From the NCBI GenBank assembly GCA_032622095.1, contig CP136065.1, forward strand, positions 156,619,577 to 156,683,576: DNA of 64,000 bases, given 5' to 3'. The notes under the pieces were generated by a model. It was not told where the DNA came from. It ran no database searches and saw nothing but the letters and a program-made list of their open reading frames with translations. Shown one piece after another: positions 21,497 to 33,097 of the stretch. Every line of letters begins with the position of its first letter. The stretch's first letter is position 1. A program made the position numbers and the translations under genes. The stretch is from Siphonodentalium dalli (taxonomy: Eukaryota; Mollusca; Scaphopoda; Gadilida; Siphonodentaliidae).

Positions 21497-21645
21497 GAGT
21501 GCAATATACACCCAGTTGCTCTATGAATGGTACAAACAACATGGTAATTATAATGAAAATTAATTTATGACTGGAGTCTTAAATTCATTATAATTACCAT
21601 GTTTTCTGCATCATTTATAGAGCACATGAATGTATGTTTGCACTC
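21497..21645. repeat. Fold-back hairpin, copy 2
   Basis: Counterpart of 16828-16982. Six bases are missing from the right inner arm, which shortens the perfect stem. Confidence 0.88.
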
Positions 21646-21667
21646 ATCCAAAGGAGTTGGTCCCATA

Positions 21668-22020
21668 AATGGTCGGATTTAGTCTACAGTTTAAAGATAC
21701 GGGCGGCGTTGTCGGTGGGTATGCTGTTAAAATATTCAGCTCCGTCAAAAACCGCCATAAACAGAAAGAATAGTAAAATAAAGACAGACATTGTTCTTGT
21801 ACCAATCAGATATATGACATAAACAGTATGTCAATTTCAAATATTTTTCCTTTGTTATGTAAACAAAAGCAAAAAACGTTACAGAACCTGGCTTTTGTTT
21901 AGATCCGGATATGGTAAACATAAAAAGCGTTAGTTGTTACTGTTTTCCTGATATGGAAATAATAAAGAGCGTTTATATCATTTGTGTGTGATTAACCAAT
22001 ATAATTGCACTTATGTAAAC
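21668..22020 (-). repeat. Dispersed repeat family B, inverted, copy 2
   Basis: Counterpart of 17005-17340, including AATAAAGAGCGTT at about 21961. A short insertion relative to copy 1 lies just after its end, near 22017. Confidence 0.8.
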
Positions 22021-22360
22021 AGAAGCAAAACTCCTGTAACACGAGCAGGTTCTTGTTTACGTACACCATCGTACGTCTTGACGACAATATACTATTCACG
22101 CGCTGATTATGTTTGGCATATGAACAAAACTATATATATTATTATATTCTTTCTGTTGATGGCGATTTTAACAAATATGAATATTTCTGCAACGAACGCC
22201 ACCCGTGCCTTTAATGACAATTTAGACATGTATAGGGTGTGAAAACAAATCACCACCAAATACCCAATCTTAAAATTATAGTCACCTGGATATAAAACAG
22301 CGACTGAGATATGATTGTGTGAAGAATAGGAAATATTCAATACTACAACTTCGTCTGTTA

Positions 22361-23721
22361 GGGTGGATACACACATGCATGTAATCTCTGTAAATATCGT
22401 GTATTTGGAGTTTTACATGGATTATATACACCGTGTAATATGTGTCCGCTGACAACCCAATCATTGCGACTGTGTTTGACCACAGTGAGTTAAACTCTCA
22501 ACCGCTGAAGAGCCGTTGACTGGGACGAAGTCGTCAGGCCGCTTACAATAATTATTCGCGCGATAACTCAAATGGTCGACGTTCTGTTTAAATATTGTCA
22601 GTCTTCTATTGATGTTAATACCAGTGATGGCCTCTTTCCCAACGCAGGGGGCTATGACCCCCAACATGCACGGGGAGCTATATTATCCCAGAAGCTACCG
22701 AATTCACCATTGCATATTTCCTCGACGGGGGTGTGCACGCAGCTAGCACCCTGAGTCCTGACACCCTGCTTTATAAATATCGTAGTCATGGCTGTCGTGT
22801 CTGTTTTCTACTAGTGATTAATCTAATATGCAGCAATTTATGCTATTCATATAATTATGAACATATTATACAGCTTTAAATTTGAATGCATGGTGTTGCT
22901 GTTTGTCTTCATTCGACGAAAGGGTTGCCTAGCTACGAGTTCCCAACTAATTCACCTTTCCTCTCTTGTGTTATACAGTTATACATGTATACGCAAAATT
23001 TACAACTATGGAATATTTAAGTAAAACATTATATTGTAATTCTTGCCCAGATAATCCCGGCTGATACATTCAATTAACTCCCTTAGTTATTGGAAGCTTT
23101 CGAGAACCAGCCCCCCCCCCAATCATGGATTATGGTCGAAAATGTTATAATTCAAGCTTGTGACAGGTAGGAGCTTGTTCAACCTTTGGCTTGAGAAATA
23201 TATATATAAATGGGGGGGGGGGGGGTGTCACTCTCTTTAATTTCAACGCTGTACCTGCATTAGTTTTTGGCGCCATAATGAATATTTGCAATCCCAATTG
23301 AATTAATGTTATCACATGAGCTCGCTCTCAAATTATCAGAGAAATCTCAACAAGCCGGTATCATCCTATAAAAGAATTCTGCATATTTTATTTTTGTTTT
23401 GGATGACCCTGTTTCCAAGAAATGACAGAAACAAATCAAGTATAAAATCGACCGGCTCTAATCCACTTTTCGAAATTATAACTCGTGAAAAACAGCAACA
23501 TATATCAGACAAGAATTACTCATTTCGGCATCCATGAAAGAAGACATGTTTATGACTGGCCTGAAATTTCTTGATGGCAGTTTGTTTGATAATGGCTTAT
23601 AACTACTCACTGGTGAATTGACCTCTCGCGCGCAGGTGATTACTTTTGTCAATTATTGGTGTGGCCATGTAAAATACATGTATTTTACATACAGACATTA
23701 CATGCATGTGTGTATCCACCC
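22361..23721. mobile_element. PIF/Harbinger-like non-autonomous element, TTA target duplication
   Basis: The ends are inverted repeats starting GGGTGGATACACACATGCAT, with weaker similarity extending to about 60 bases. The element is flanked by TTA at 22358-22360 and 23722-23724. Copy 1 of the tandem duplication has a single TTA at 17685-17687 and no insert, which fixes the exact boundaries and shows the insertion followed the duplication. A 3 bp TTA duplication and GGG termini fit the PIF/Harbinger superfamily. No transposase or DNA-binding ORF is visible in the 1361 bp, so it is presumably mobilised in trans. The interior has C- and G-runs and GGGGGCTATGACCCCC near 22648. A relative of one end lies at 45045-45140. 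Confidence 0.88.
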
Positions 23722-24669
23722 TTAACCCGAATATAAACAAATCGAATGCTATTTTAAGAATGGATTTGACAATTATACACTTGTATATACTTGGCTAAGG
23801 AAAGGGCATGTCATGTCATTCCCCTATGACCACGCAGTGGTTTCTGCAACGAATCGATTCTACGCCGTCACCAAAAATACATCTGCACCGTTATTGTCTA
23901 AAAGATCATTATCAACACCGTCATAATAGCGTTTTTTTTAAACTCAATTTTCACTGCAAATATTGCAACCTACCTAATTCTATGTGCAATTTTTTTTATT
24001 TTTTAGCAAATAGTACCTGCGAAAAGAAGAGTTCAATATGACGCTTAGAGTGGTGAAAATAGGTCCGAAAACTATCAATGGATGAGATTCTTAAGCTCCC
24101 AGTGTTTGTGAATTAGACAATTTGTTAGGATTCGGACACTACATGAACTCTGACATTATTATCAGCGGTCAGCGGAGGTGCATCATCTATAGTCGTGCAA
24201 CTAAGTCATAACAGTGTACGACCAAAGTTAATTCTACCCGATATTTATTGATATGCAGACGATGTTGAATTTCAATCCAAGGTTTGAAATTGTGAGGTTA
24301 CCATGAATTTCGATTATGGTAATTTATTTTATGATGTGATAGTTCAAAGTTGATTACTAAACACAATAACTAGTGAAATTTGTAAATTAAAATTATTTGT
24401 TTTTCATTCTTTGTTGAATAAATACCTAGCAATTATCACCAATCTGCAATAAGTTGTGCATGTAGAGGACGGCAAATTACATCTAACAACTGGACGCAAA
24501 CATTTACTCGATATAATAAAAATAACGATGATCTGGCTCCATGTGGACATTACAGATGGTAGCCACTTTGACTTGGTGTCGGAAAGTGACAAAGGCGATA
24601 ATAATAAAGGACTATAAAAACCGTTAACAATTACGATCTGTATACATGCAACTAAGTTATTTTTGGTAT

Positions 24670-24995
24670 ACTGGACTCGCTGTGTACCCATACACCCCAT
24701 ACATGATCATACAGCCTGCCCTGTATACCAATACACACCAATAACAATACACACACGACAGATATACATATACATCCCACCCATGACCACAATAGCGCTC
24801 CCTGCATGCCCACATGCCTCGCCAATGACTCCAGCAATACTCCATGTGTACATATACACTTCAACCATGACCGTAGTCATTCCATGTACACATATACACA
24901 TTACTCATAACCATACAACCACGCCATATTTATCCACACACCCTACCCATTAGAATACAGCACACACATGTATTCATATACACCCACCAGATACT
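24670..24995. repeat. Degenerate ~42-bp minisatellite
   Basis: About eight units of 39-44 bases built on ACATATACACxxCxxCCATG and ACCATAATA-type segments. Frames stay open through it on both strands because the unit lacks stops, so long translations here are not evidence of a gene. Confidence 0.75.
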
Positions 24996-25246
24996 TTTCA
25001 TTGTATTGGTTTTTGATTGAAAGAACAAAGTTAACCAACCTCTGAGCAACGCAATACTTCCGATATGTAACGGGACACAACCAGCGATATGAACGTATTT
25101 CAAAACGAAATAAGTCATCTATATGGGCAATAGGTTCTAAACACGCCTATTTACCGTGGTAATGTATTATCATTGGCCCGCGCCATTCATCGGAATAACG
25201 TGTTTAATATCTTGATGGGCTTATTTCAGATTCAAACAAGTCCAAT

Positions 25247-25513
25247 ATGAACCAATGTGAATATATAGGTTCAACCTATTTGCGCGAGAATATGGTGCAG
25301 CCGAATCAATGTGAATATTATGATCAATATGAACATATTTGCGAAGAATATGTTGCAGCCGATTTTCCGTTTTCTCGCAAATATGGCGACAGTGGGTTGT
25401 CTTTCAATTTGAGGTTTAACCAAAGGAGTTCAACATGGTCTCAGATGTATTTAAAAAGTCACAAAATTCATAGAAAACTACTAACAATGTATCATATAAC
25501 ACTATACTTGTAG
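25247..25513 (+). CDS. Unassigned 88-residue ORF with internal repeat
   Basis: The ATG at 25247 opens 88 codons. NQCEYIGSTYLRENMVQP and NQCEYYDQYEHICEEYVAAD are two related units, the product of a ~57-base DNA duplication. The remainder has no motif. Chance or repeat-derived translation is likely. Confidence 0.2.
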   Translation: MNQCEYIGSTYLRENMVQPNQCEYYDQYEHICEEYVAADFPFSRKYGDSGLSFNLRFNQRSSTWSQMYLKSHKIHRKLLTMYHITLYL

Positions 25514-25735
25514 CATTATTTACCAACCAACGTCTGAATTTGTATATACATATACACACATAAAAGTCAGATAATTTCCAAAAAAGGGAGTATATCTTGA
25601 ACTCCATTAATGTTTTGTTGAGAAATCTACGTTTTATTGTACCAAAACTTATTTAATTTCAGTCTTCCCAAGTTAAAAGGTATGAGTTGTAATTCAAAAT
25701 CAACAGAAAGTGACTGCTGTGTTTAACCCTTTGGC

Positions 25736-25797
25736 GAGTAGAACGACATATATGTCGTCTATCGGTTGAGGAGTAGAACGACATATATGTCGTTTCA
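25736..25797. repeat. Paired palindrome repeat AACGACATATATGTCGT
   Basis: GAGTAGAACGACATATATGT is repeated at 25736 and 25771 (period 35). The core GACATATATGTC is a perfect palindrome. Confidence 0.9.
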
Positions 25798-26208
25798 GGA
25801 AGTGTTATTTTACGTAGACATAACTTCAATAAATCATTTGATTTATAAATGATTTGTATATAGGAGTTATTTTGATTAATATAATGTCCCAAATGTATAA
25901 TTGCAATCGATTATGATAACACACGTTAACAAAATTAAAACGAATTGTTGAACCCTTTTGATCCGAACTTGTTAATAATTATTGCTATGATGTTGACGTT
26001 AAATTCACTCATGACGTCATGCATATGACGTAACATATACTCTCTAAAGAGTTAACACTGACAGTAGTCATATATGGTCAGATTCCCTGGACTAGCCAAA
26101 CATACGTTTTACATTAACCAGTCCAGTCAATATTCCAAATCGGGATAAATCATGAGGTTTTATTCGTTGAATTCCCACACTGCCAGCTACAGTCATTATC
26201 AAACCTAG

Positions 26209-26465
26209 ATGTGTGATACTTGTATCTGGGTGTGCCATTTCAAAATGCAATCACTCATCAAAACGATATATTCTTGCAAGAGAACTCACCAATCAAGATT
26301 GATTTACTTTTATTTATGGAAATCTTTCAACATAAGACCCTGTGTGTACGCACAGTCATATTTCAGTTGGGAACAATTAAAGTATCACTTATTTCCAATT
26401 CATGTCGCATGTAAAGTGATATACAGCATATATAATAGTATAGTTCTATTTGGCCATTCCTGTTA
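26209..26465. repeat. Dispersed repeat, copy 2
   Basis: Counterpart of 18545-18800, with a more distant relative at 35100-35260. Confidence 0.6.
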
Positions 26466-26519
26466 AGTTTGTGTTACTGTTTTCTGTTTGAAAGTTCACA
26501 CAACATGTTCCCGGAGTTC

Positions 26520-27800
26520 ATATTGGAGTGGTCTAGTTAAACCTTAACGTGAAGGATGTTTCAAGTTTGGAGAGAAAATGAGCAATATGATGACATGATT
26601 TATTGTGCCAATCTTGTCATGACATCCACGATGGTATAGCTTATATCAAAGACCGTCTAGCCAAACCGTGTCGAATGATTTATGAACATCCAGGAAGCAA
26701 GCGAAAAGTGGACTGCGGTTTTCTTCTGTAAATGAGATACTCTCGTGTATTATATAAGAAGAATTGAGGCAACTTATTCCTTTTTGGAAACCATTTTGTA
26801 GGGAATAAACTTTCATTAGATGTGTGCAATCGGTTTCCAGACGAGTTAGAATGATCGTTTAAAATATTGTATAGAGTACTGGAAGGTGCGTTATGGCACG
26901 ATTGCTATCGAACCTGTTTTTACGATTGATTCCCCCTTTAAAAGGTGATTTCATCATTACTATTTAGCTTGCGACGGCACGTGATCAAGTTCCAACCTTT
27001 TTGTGAATAACCTGACCATTGACATTTGGAGATGAGATGCTCGTAGGCGAGTGTGTCATATCCAGGAAATATTCCTTTTTTTTAAATACGTTGAAGTTCG
27101 TCTCAAATGGACGTGAGACCTCTTTCTGTTCGCCTTTTATTGAATGCCTTGAAGCAAGCATTAATGTCCCTCTCAGCTAATTCCTCAAGATTGTTCTCAA
27201 TTTGCTGGAGGTATCTTATGTTGGACTTCCTAAATTCTTATCGGAATAGGCGTTTTGATTCTTTGTATGCTTTATAAGCAGATTGTGACTCGTCTCAGTG
27301 CCTATCAAGAAAATCAAGTCTCGCCTCCTGAGGACCATTTTTTGTTGCAGCTCTTTAAGAGCTTCGTTCCAAAATGGCATGAGATGTCGATTGCATTTGT
27401 TTGATGGGATACCTGTATGAGCTGACTCCGATACCACCGACACGATTTGTTATAATATTTATCTTGGTCTTCCACGTCTCTGATGTTGCAATACTATACC
27501 ATGTTGTATTGACATGATGTTGATAAGTATTGTTTGCATCGGAGTAATTCGTTACTCGGTTCCACTTGATTTTCGAGAAGTTAGGATAGGTCGTATATGT
27601 TTGTTGTCGATGCAGGCAGGCGAACGGTGAACTGGTGTGTGGTTGTATTTGTATTCACCCAGTGCCTGACATAGTGAGTGATACAATTCAATATGTTGAA
27701 GAGACGTACAGTGCACTATTGTAAAACCAGACTGATACCCATATAGTAATAATTGTTCAGTGAACTGAGCGTCTATGTATTTAATGGCAACTTTCACAAA
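26520..27800 (-). pseudogene. Decayed non-LTR ORF2 (RT plus upstream linker)
   Basis: On the minus strand from about 27650 I read NHTPVH, then FSKIKWNRVTNYSDANNTY, HLMPFWNEALKELQQK, QNGFQKGISCLNSS and FLDVHKSFDTVW (about 26655-26695). This is the order endonuclease tail, linker, RT of an I/Nimb- or RTE-like ORF2. There are several frameshifts and stops. It runs uninterrupted through the end of the duplicated unit at 27192, which shows the duplication breakpoint fell inside it. The assignment of 27660-27800 is weak. Confidence 0.7.
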
Positions 27801-27839
27801 ATCTTAGACAGGTGAGAAGCGACATAATTATGGCGGCAA

Positions 27840-29070
27840 TTATCGCCATACTTCAGTTTGCCTTGTTGCGCGTGTCAACTTTCGATAGTGCCAGTTTTCG
27901 TTTCCGCTTCCTGCCCTTGTATCTGTCAAACCAATAATTTTGCTTGTTTGTTTGCCCGAACATTGAATAGGTTGACAAATAATTGTCCCGTATGTTTCTG
28001 ATACCTTCTCCCATACAATATGTGATAATGTGACCATGTTGTTCCTAAGAGAGATCTTAGACCTCCACCATAACATATGGCTTACCATGATCCACTGTTA
28101 CACCGGTTGTAAAAGTAAAAAAAAATAATCAAATTTATCATGAATTGACACCCAAAACTCAGCCATGTTTATGGTGTGATTACGAAGCAGTGGTTCAGAT
28201 TGGTTGCCATTCTATTCAGGAGTTTCGATATAGTCCACATTCCCCTCTTGATGCACACATTGCTTCATCTGATGTACAGGAATTCCAAAATCTGACAGAT
28301 CAGATGTCAGTCATCCAAGTTTTGCTGATCTGATGGTTCGCTGATATTAACTTTAGTAGATGCTTACAATACGTCACTTGCAGATGTCAGGGCACCTTGA
28401 ATGATATCCGCAAATGTGGTGAACAGAATTTCGGATATACTTCTCCAGTAATTTGTGGCAATGGTTTTATCTGGCAAAGAAGACCGCATCTTGACTGCAC
28501 ATCTTACTGCACTGGTTAGTCTCATCCGAACAACATTTGTGAGTGTATCAGGCCCTATGAACTCCGGCTTTTTTCGGAATGAACTTTTCCAGACTTCCTC
28601 TTAAATATGTGCATGCATGATTGGCGCATTGAAGCTGTGTCACTATGCGTTTGTATGTCAGCAAACACACCACTATCGCCACTGCCAATCATTTCCATGT
28701 ATCTGACACCATGCTTCTATTCAGCTTCTAAAAAGCCTTCAAAATGATGTCAGAATCCATAGCCTGGCTGCTCTTGTTCAATCGTTGTGGCATTTGTGGT
28801 CTGGAATTTTCTTATTGGAGTAGATGATACAGTGTAGATTTCTTATGCCAATATGGAGAATCTTGCATGTTTCCGATCGTATTATGACCCCACACCGCCT
28901 TTGGCATATGTATGTTTGTGGGCTCTTTTGGACCAACCACCATCTGTTACGACCGTTAGTTTTGGTATGCACTCATCAAATTTAATCTTCAGCGCTAGCT
29001 GCTCTGATGTCTCATTCAAGCTCTTCCTGACACCTGCACTTATCTTCAATTGCTGTACAATTGCTGTTCA
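27840..29070 (-). pseudogene. Mutator-like transposase relic
   Basis: On the minus strand the pieces read, in order: KLTVVTDGGWSKRAHKHTYA with GGVG (about 28955-28880); ILHIGIRNLHC (a shifted frame); MDSDIILKAF and FLEAE; KHGVRYMEMIGSGDSGVFAD (about 28715-28655); CANHACTYLRGSLEKF; RLTSAVRCAVKMRSSLPD (about 28525-28470); TINMAEFWVSIHDKF (about 28155); and VWEKVSETYG (about 28010). This order matches the domain I know as the Mutator-like transposase of invertebrate MULE-type elements, including the DGGWxKR start and the NxTTNxAE segment. Many frameshifts and stops show it is dead. The family call rests on motif memory. Confidence 0.7.
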
Positions 29071-29087
29071 GTTACTATTTTTCGCTC

Positions 29088-29126
29088 AGTTTTGAATTAA
29101 CGCGCTTTGAATTCGCGCGAATTCAA
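29088..29126. repeat. Short palindrome
   Basis: CAGTTTTGAATTAACGCGC is mirrored by GCGCGAATTCAAAACTG. It lies beside the transposase relic and could mark an element end, but no partner end was found. Confidence 0.6.
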
Positions 29127-29129
29127 AAC

Positions 29130-30090
29130 TGGCCAAATCTATTTATGTAAAAGCCTTGTATCTGATGATGCAAGGATTCATTTCTTACTCGTTCCTTACA
29201 CATGCATATTAAATGAAAATGTACATCGGGTAGAACATATCTGGGTGAACATTTTGTTTTGAAGAAGGGTGGTCATATGCATTCTCCAAATAGTCATTAT
29301 AATATATAAAGAGTTTGACGGACATCATCGAACTAATCTCGGGAGAAGTAAAAGCACAACCGCGTATGCTCCTGAGTTAAGAAAAAATCACACGTGTGTG
29401 TTCTAAGTAGGGAAGTTAACTCAGACTGTTTGGCCACGGTGTCACCCCAGCGTTGTGAATGTGGAGACGTGATTTCATGCACGAACTATGTGTATTTCTT
29501 ACAAGCATAGCAACAACGATGATTTTACCATTATTTATTGTTTGTATATATGAATAATGGTATTGAGATAGGTTGCCCGCATGTCAATATCTATATAATA
29601 TTCGATCCGTAATGTATGTAAATCATTAACATAGCCCTCTTGATTTCCCTGTAGCTTGGTACAAACTCGAGAGTCGTATTATTATTCGCTAAGTTTGAAC
29701 TTCGCGCACTGATGGGTGCACGACAAAATAATACTGCTCGAATTTGAATACCCGTAAGATTTTCTGGGCAATCAGTTGAGCTTTTGAATATCACTTTACG
29801 TGCTGGGTGACATTATTGAAGCCAAATGAAAGACGATCCATGCTGAATAGTCAGTATCCATCATACAGCATCCGATCAGTTTAGGGAGTCTCAATTGTAG
29901 AGGCTTCCTCCTACAGTATATCGGTGAACTGCGAATCTGGCCTGCGGTTCGTACTCTTTGGACGTTTCCATACATTATCTATCAGTCGGAGCCCACCTTC
30001 TACATAAAGTTCCCCCCAGCAGCGTTAAACTGAGATATTTTAGTTGTGTTCCTTTGATTACCATTCTGAGCAAAGTGACTATATATACTG
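29130..30090. other. No recognisable feature
   Basis: No supported ORF, repeat family or RNA gene was seen. Confidence 0.5.
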
Positions 30091-30091
30091 G

Positions 30092-30310
30092 GGCAGTGAG
30101 ACAGTTGTTAACAGGCCCCGTTGGCTCCTGAACTAACGCAATATACCTTTCAATGGCAGTGAGACAGTTCTCGACAAGCCCTGAACTAACATAATATGAT
30201 TCATGTCAAGATGGGTGAGACAGTTCATAACAGACCCTTACCAAATACAATATAATACTTTTAAATGGCAGTGAGACAGTTCTCAACAGACCATGCACAT
30301 GATATTAGGA
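30092..30310 (+). repeat. Minisatellite, four ~55-60 bp units
   Basis: GGCAGTGAGACAGTT, followed by CTCAACAGACC-like sequence, starts units near 30092, 30153, 30213 and 30267. Confidence 0.85.
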
Positions 30311-30825
30311 TTTATTTAAAAATACAGTATACTTTCATAAATGCAGGTCCGATTAACCACAATTCATCTGAATAACTTCACAGGTACGACTAAGACAGCA
30401 TGATCTGGCACACAATTAGCCACTATAAAGTAGCTGGCTTTCACATATGACCGGTTTGCATGAAGATCATAATCTGATGTTTAAAATATACTCTGTATAA
30501 AACTAAACTTTTTATTTTCAACTAGCTTTTTCCACAAGTAATGTAGAGTAAAGAAACAATTGTGTTACAACCAAAATTCTTATTGCATATTTGAATTACC
30601 TATTTACACACTGATATAATTATATTACATCGCCAGCGCTGTCTGAGGTTTTCAGTATCCTCAGCATCCACTCGTCAGAATGTTATCTGGTAAGATGCAC
30701 CCCATCTTTGTAGAATTCAAAGTTAAAGGAGTAGTGTCCCTTCTACCCTTCCCTTGTTCTGTCATGTCCAATATCCCACTCAAATGTTGGACATAACACT
30801 CTATTTCTGTATATTGTTTTATTCC
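30311..30825. other. No recognisable feature
   Basis: AT-rich sequence without a supported gene or repeat. Confidence 0.45.
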
Positions 30826-30828
30826 AAT

Positions 30829-31080
30829 TATTATACCCCCGCAACAAAGTTGTGGGGGGTATACTAGAATCAGCTTTTCCTTCGTCCGTCCGTCGTTTTT
30901 TTTTATCAATTTCCCTGAAACTTGGCACAGACATCAACCACCATGGGAACCTGTGCACCTGCGATTATGACATCTGTCGGACTTTTTTGGAGGCGTTACC
31001 CCCCCCCCCTTTCGACTTAGAAAATTTTCGCAACATGTATAATTTTGCCCTAGCTTTTATTCCTACATTTTTCGGTCAAT
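30829..31080 (+). repeat. Hairpin-plus-CCGTCCGTC dispersed repeat
   Basis: TATACCCCC and GGGGGGTATA form a short hairpin (30832-30863). It is followed by TTCGTCCGTCCGTCG and by AAACTTGGCACAGACATCAA-type sequence. From memory, this combination is widespread in marine invertebrate genomes. Confidence 0.7.
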
Positions 31081-31084
31081 AGGT

Positions 31085-32088
31085 TTAAGATTAGGGTTAG
31101 GGTTGTGCATCTGCAATGGGGACTGCTATTTTATTAATTTAACTAAATGTTTACTGACATGTGAAACATCTTCGTATATTAAAAACACGGGGAGTATCCT
31201 TAGTCCCATTGGGACAGTCACACCTCTAGTTAATTTTACTGATTCTTCTAGAAACAATCTGTACCTCGTGTTCACATTCACTGAAATAAAAAATATGGTA
31301 TAATCTACCTGGAATTGTTGGTAAGGTTCTGCCGCATCAAACTGATGGGCGGAATCTCGAACAGAAATAATTTCAAAATTGGGTATTGCTTATATCGGTT
31401 CACAATGTCCAGAAATGAGTCTACAATTGCCCAACGCTCTCTCGCCACTGTCATGTTTTAGTTTCACAAACATCTTACCATGAGGCTTGATGGTTATATC
31501 ACCTAAGTCATAAATAAATATTGTGATATATGCCACTTCTCGCTAAGTTCGTGTAAGTCACTGTACACTTCGGATAGTTTCATTCACAGCGTGGCACCCT
31601 ATGTATACCAGAATTGAATATATGTTCCCAACTCCAATAAGTTCTGTGAATTTTCCAAGTATTTTGCCTTTGCTGGCAGAGATTACAATAGTCCTCCACA
31701 TTCAATCCTGGCCGCTGAATTTCCTCTTTCATTAACTCATTTTCATCCTAAAGTTTGGACAAAGACATTGTGAACTTTTAGTGGAAACCACGTGTTTTTT
31801 TTATAGTAGACCAGCTCGGAAATCAATGAAGAATGGACACAAATTAATATCGCAAAGAGTAAAATTCGAAATTCTCTTTAACCTTCATCAAAGAAGCGAT
31901 CGTCAATAACATTCGAATGTGTCTAATAGAAACCTATATACTATGTTGAATCAATTGATTCATTTGCCGATCAAACGATGACATATTATTAGCATGATGT
32001 TGATTTCGGTGGATAATTTATCAGGTGGAAGTCACCGACACCCGCCCGGTACGCAAGTACGCCAATGTCCGCCACGCGGTCGGAAAAG
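31085..32088. other. No gene; two telomere-like hexamers
   Basis: TTAGGGTTAGGG occurs once near 31091. Two units are too few for an interstitial telomere. Nothing else was recognised. Confidence 0.45.
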
Positions 32089-32813
32089 GGGCTTGTTACA
32101 TGATCCGGGTCAACTCGGCTAGCCGGGACAACTCGGTTTGCCGGGAGCCTCGGTCATTTGTGCTTTCACACTAAAATAATGGTTTGCTGTTACATTGACC
32201 GAGTCAACTCGGCAATCCGGGATAACCCGTCCCGCCTAGCCGGGTGAAAATATGGAACGTTACATGATTCGTTATGACTTTCAATGTTCGCGTAATGTGA
32301 GTGACGTATAATGACCACCCACATTACGCCGTGACTTTGTGATTGACCAGGGGGGGGGGGCGTGAAAAAAATTACACATACATGGCCAAAAAAAAAAATT
32401 ACAGCCCTTTTGCTACCCACCCACCCTTTTTGTGCAAAAAATTATTTTTTTCCGCCTGATTTTTTTGGACCCACCCCCTAAAATAAGATTATTTTTTTTA
32501 AATCTATTCAAGACCAAATCAAACAGAATCAAAGGTAAGTTTTAAATTGGTCCGTTTCTGGCAGTCATTACTGAATCCAGTTGAATCTGACAAATTGGTA
32601 TAATTGACAGATATTGACATGAACAAAACATTTATATGTTTGATTCCATTTGACAGATGAAATTACATTACTAGTGTCTCCTGGTGTTGTAATATTCAAT
32701 CAGAAACTGATGCATGTAGCCGCATGTAGACATAGTGAAAGTCACCCAAATATGTTTTATGGTTATGCTATGCTTAAGATATAGAAGTATACAATTGGAA
32801 TGTTATGACATAC

Positions 32814-33097
32814 TCAGGACTGGAAATAAGGTGCCTGACATCTGCAGAATGAGGTACCCAAATAGGTGAATTTAGTGATGCTACCCCTCATAACGGGCTA
32901 TAGCCTCACTAAATTCACACTCTGTGAACTTCATTCTGAAGCTAGTTCTCCATTATTGATCAACGTCTGAACAGAATCAGAACCACAGAGTGTGATTGTG
33001 GTGAGGCTAGACCGCTATGCGGGGTAGCATCACTAAACTCACCCTTTGGGGGCCTCATTCTGCATATGTCAGGCACCGTATTTCCATTTTCCAGGCC
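32814..33097. repeat. Fold-back with ~115 bp arms
   Basis: GGTGCCTGACATCTGCAGAA at 32830 is mirrored by TTCTGCATATGTCAGGCACC ending at 33078, and TTTAGTGATGCTACCCC by its complement further in. The spacer is short. It is an imperfect hairpin, probably a MITE nested in the larger element. Confidence 0.88.

Larger units (their letters stand above)
24639..26204. other. 1.57 kb block present only in copy 2
   Basis: Copy 1 passes directly from ACGATCTG to ATGTGTGATACTTG at 18532-18545, while copy 2 has about 1.57 kb between the same sequences. No terminal repeats or target duplication are visible. The block may be an insertion of several elements in copy 2 or a deletion in copy 1. It holds a minisatellite, a paired palindrome repeat and one 88-codon ORF. 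Confidence 0.75.
19532..27192 (+). repeat. Tandem segmental duplication, copy 2 (expanded to 7.66 kb)
   Basis: Second copy of the 4.66 kb unit. It carries a 1361 bp TIR element at 22361-23721 and a ~1.57 kb block at 24639-26204 that copy 1 lacks, and it differs near 24538-24600. Outside these the copies align base for base with occasional changes. Confidence 0.95.

Noticed and set aside
24652-24953. Several 62-96 codon frames on both strands
   Set aside because: They come from the stop-poor minisatellite unit.
31085-31105. TTAGGGTTAGGG as a telomere remnant
   Set aside because: Only two units. This is expected by chance in a long sequence.
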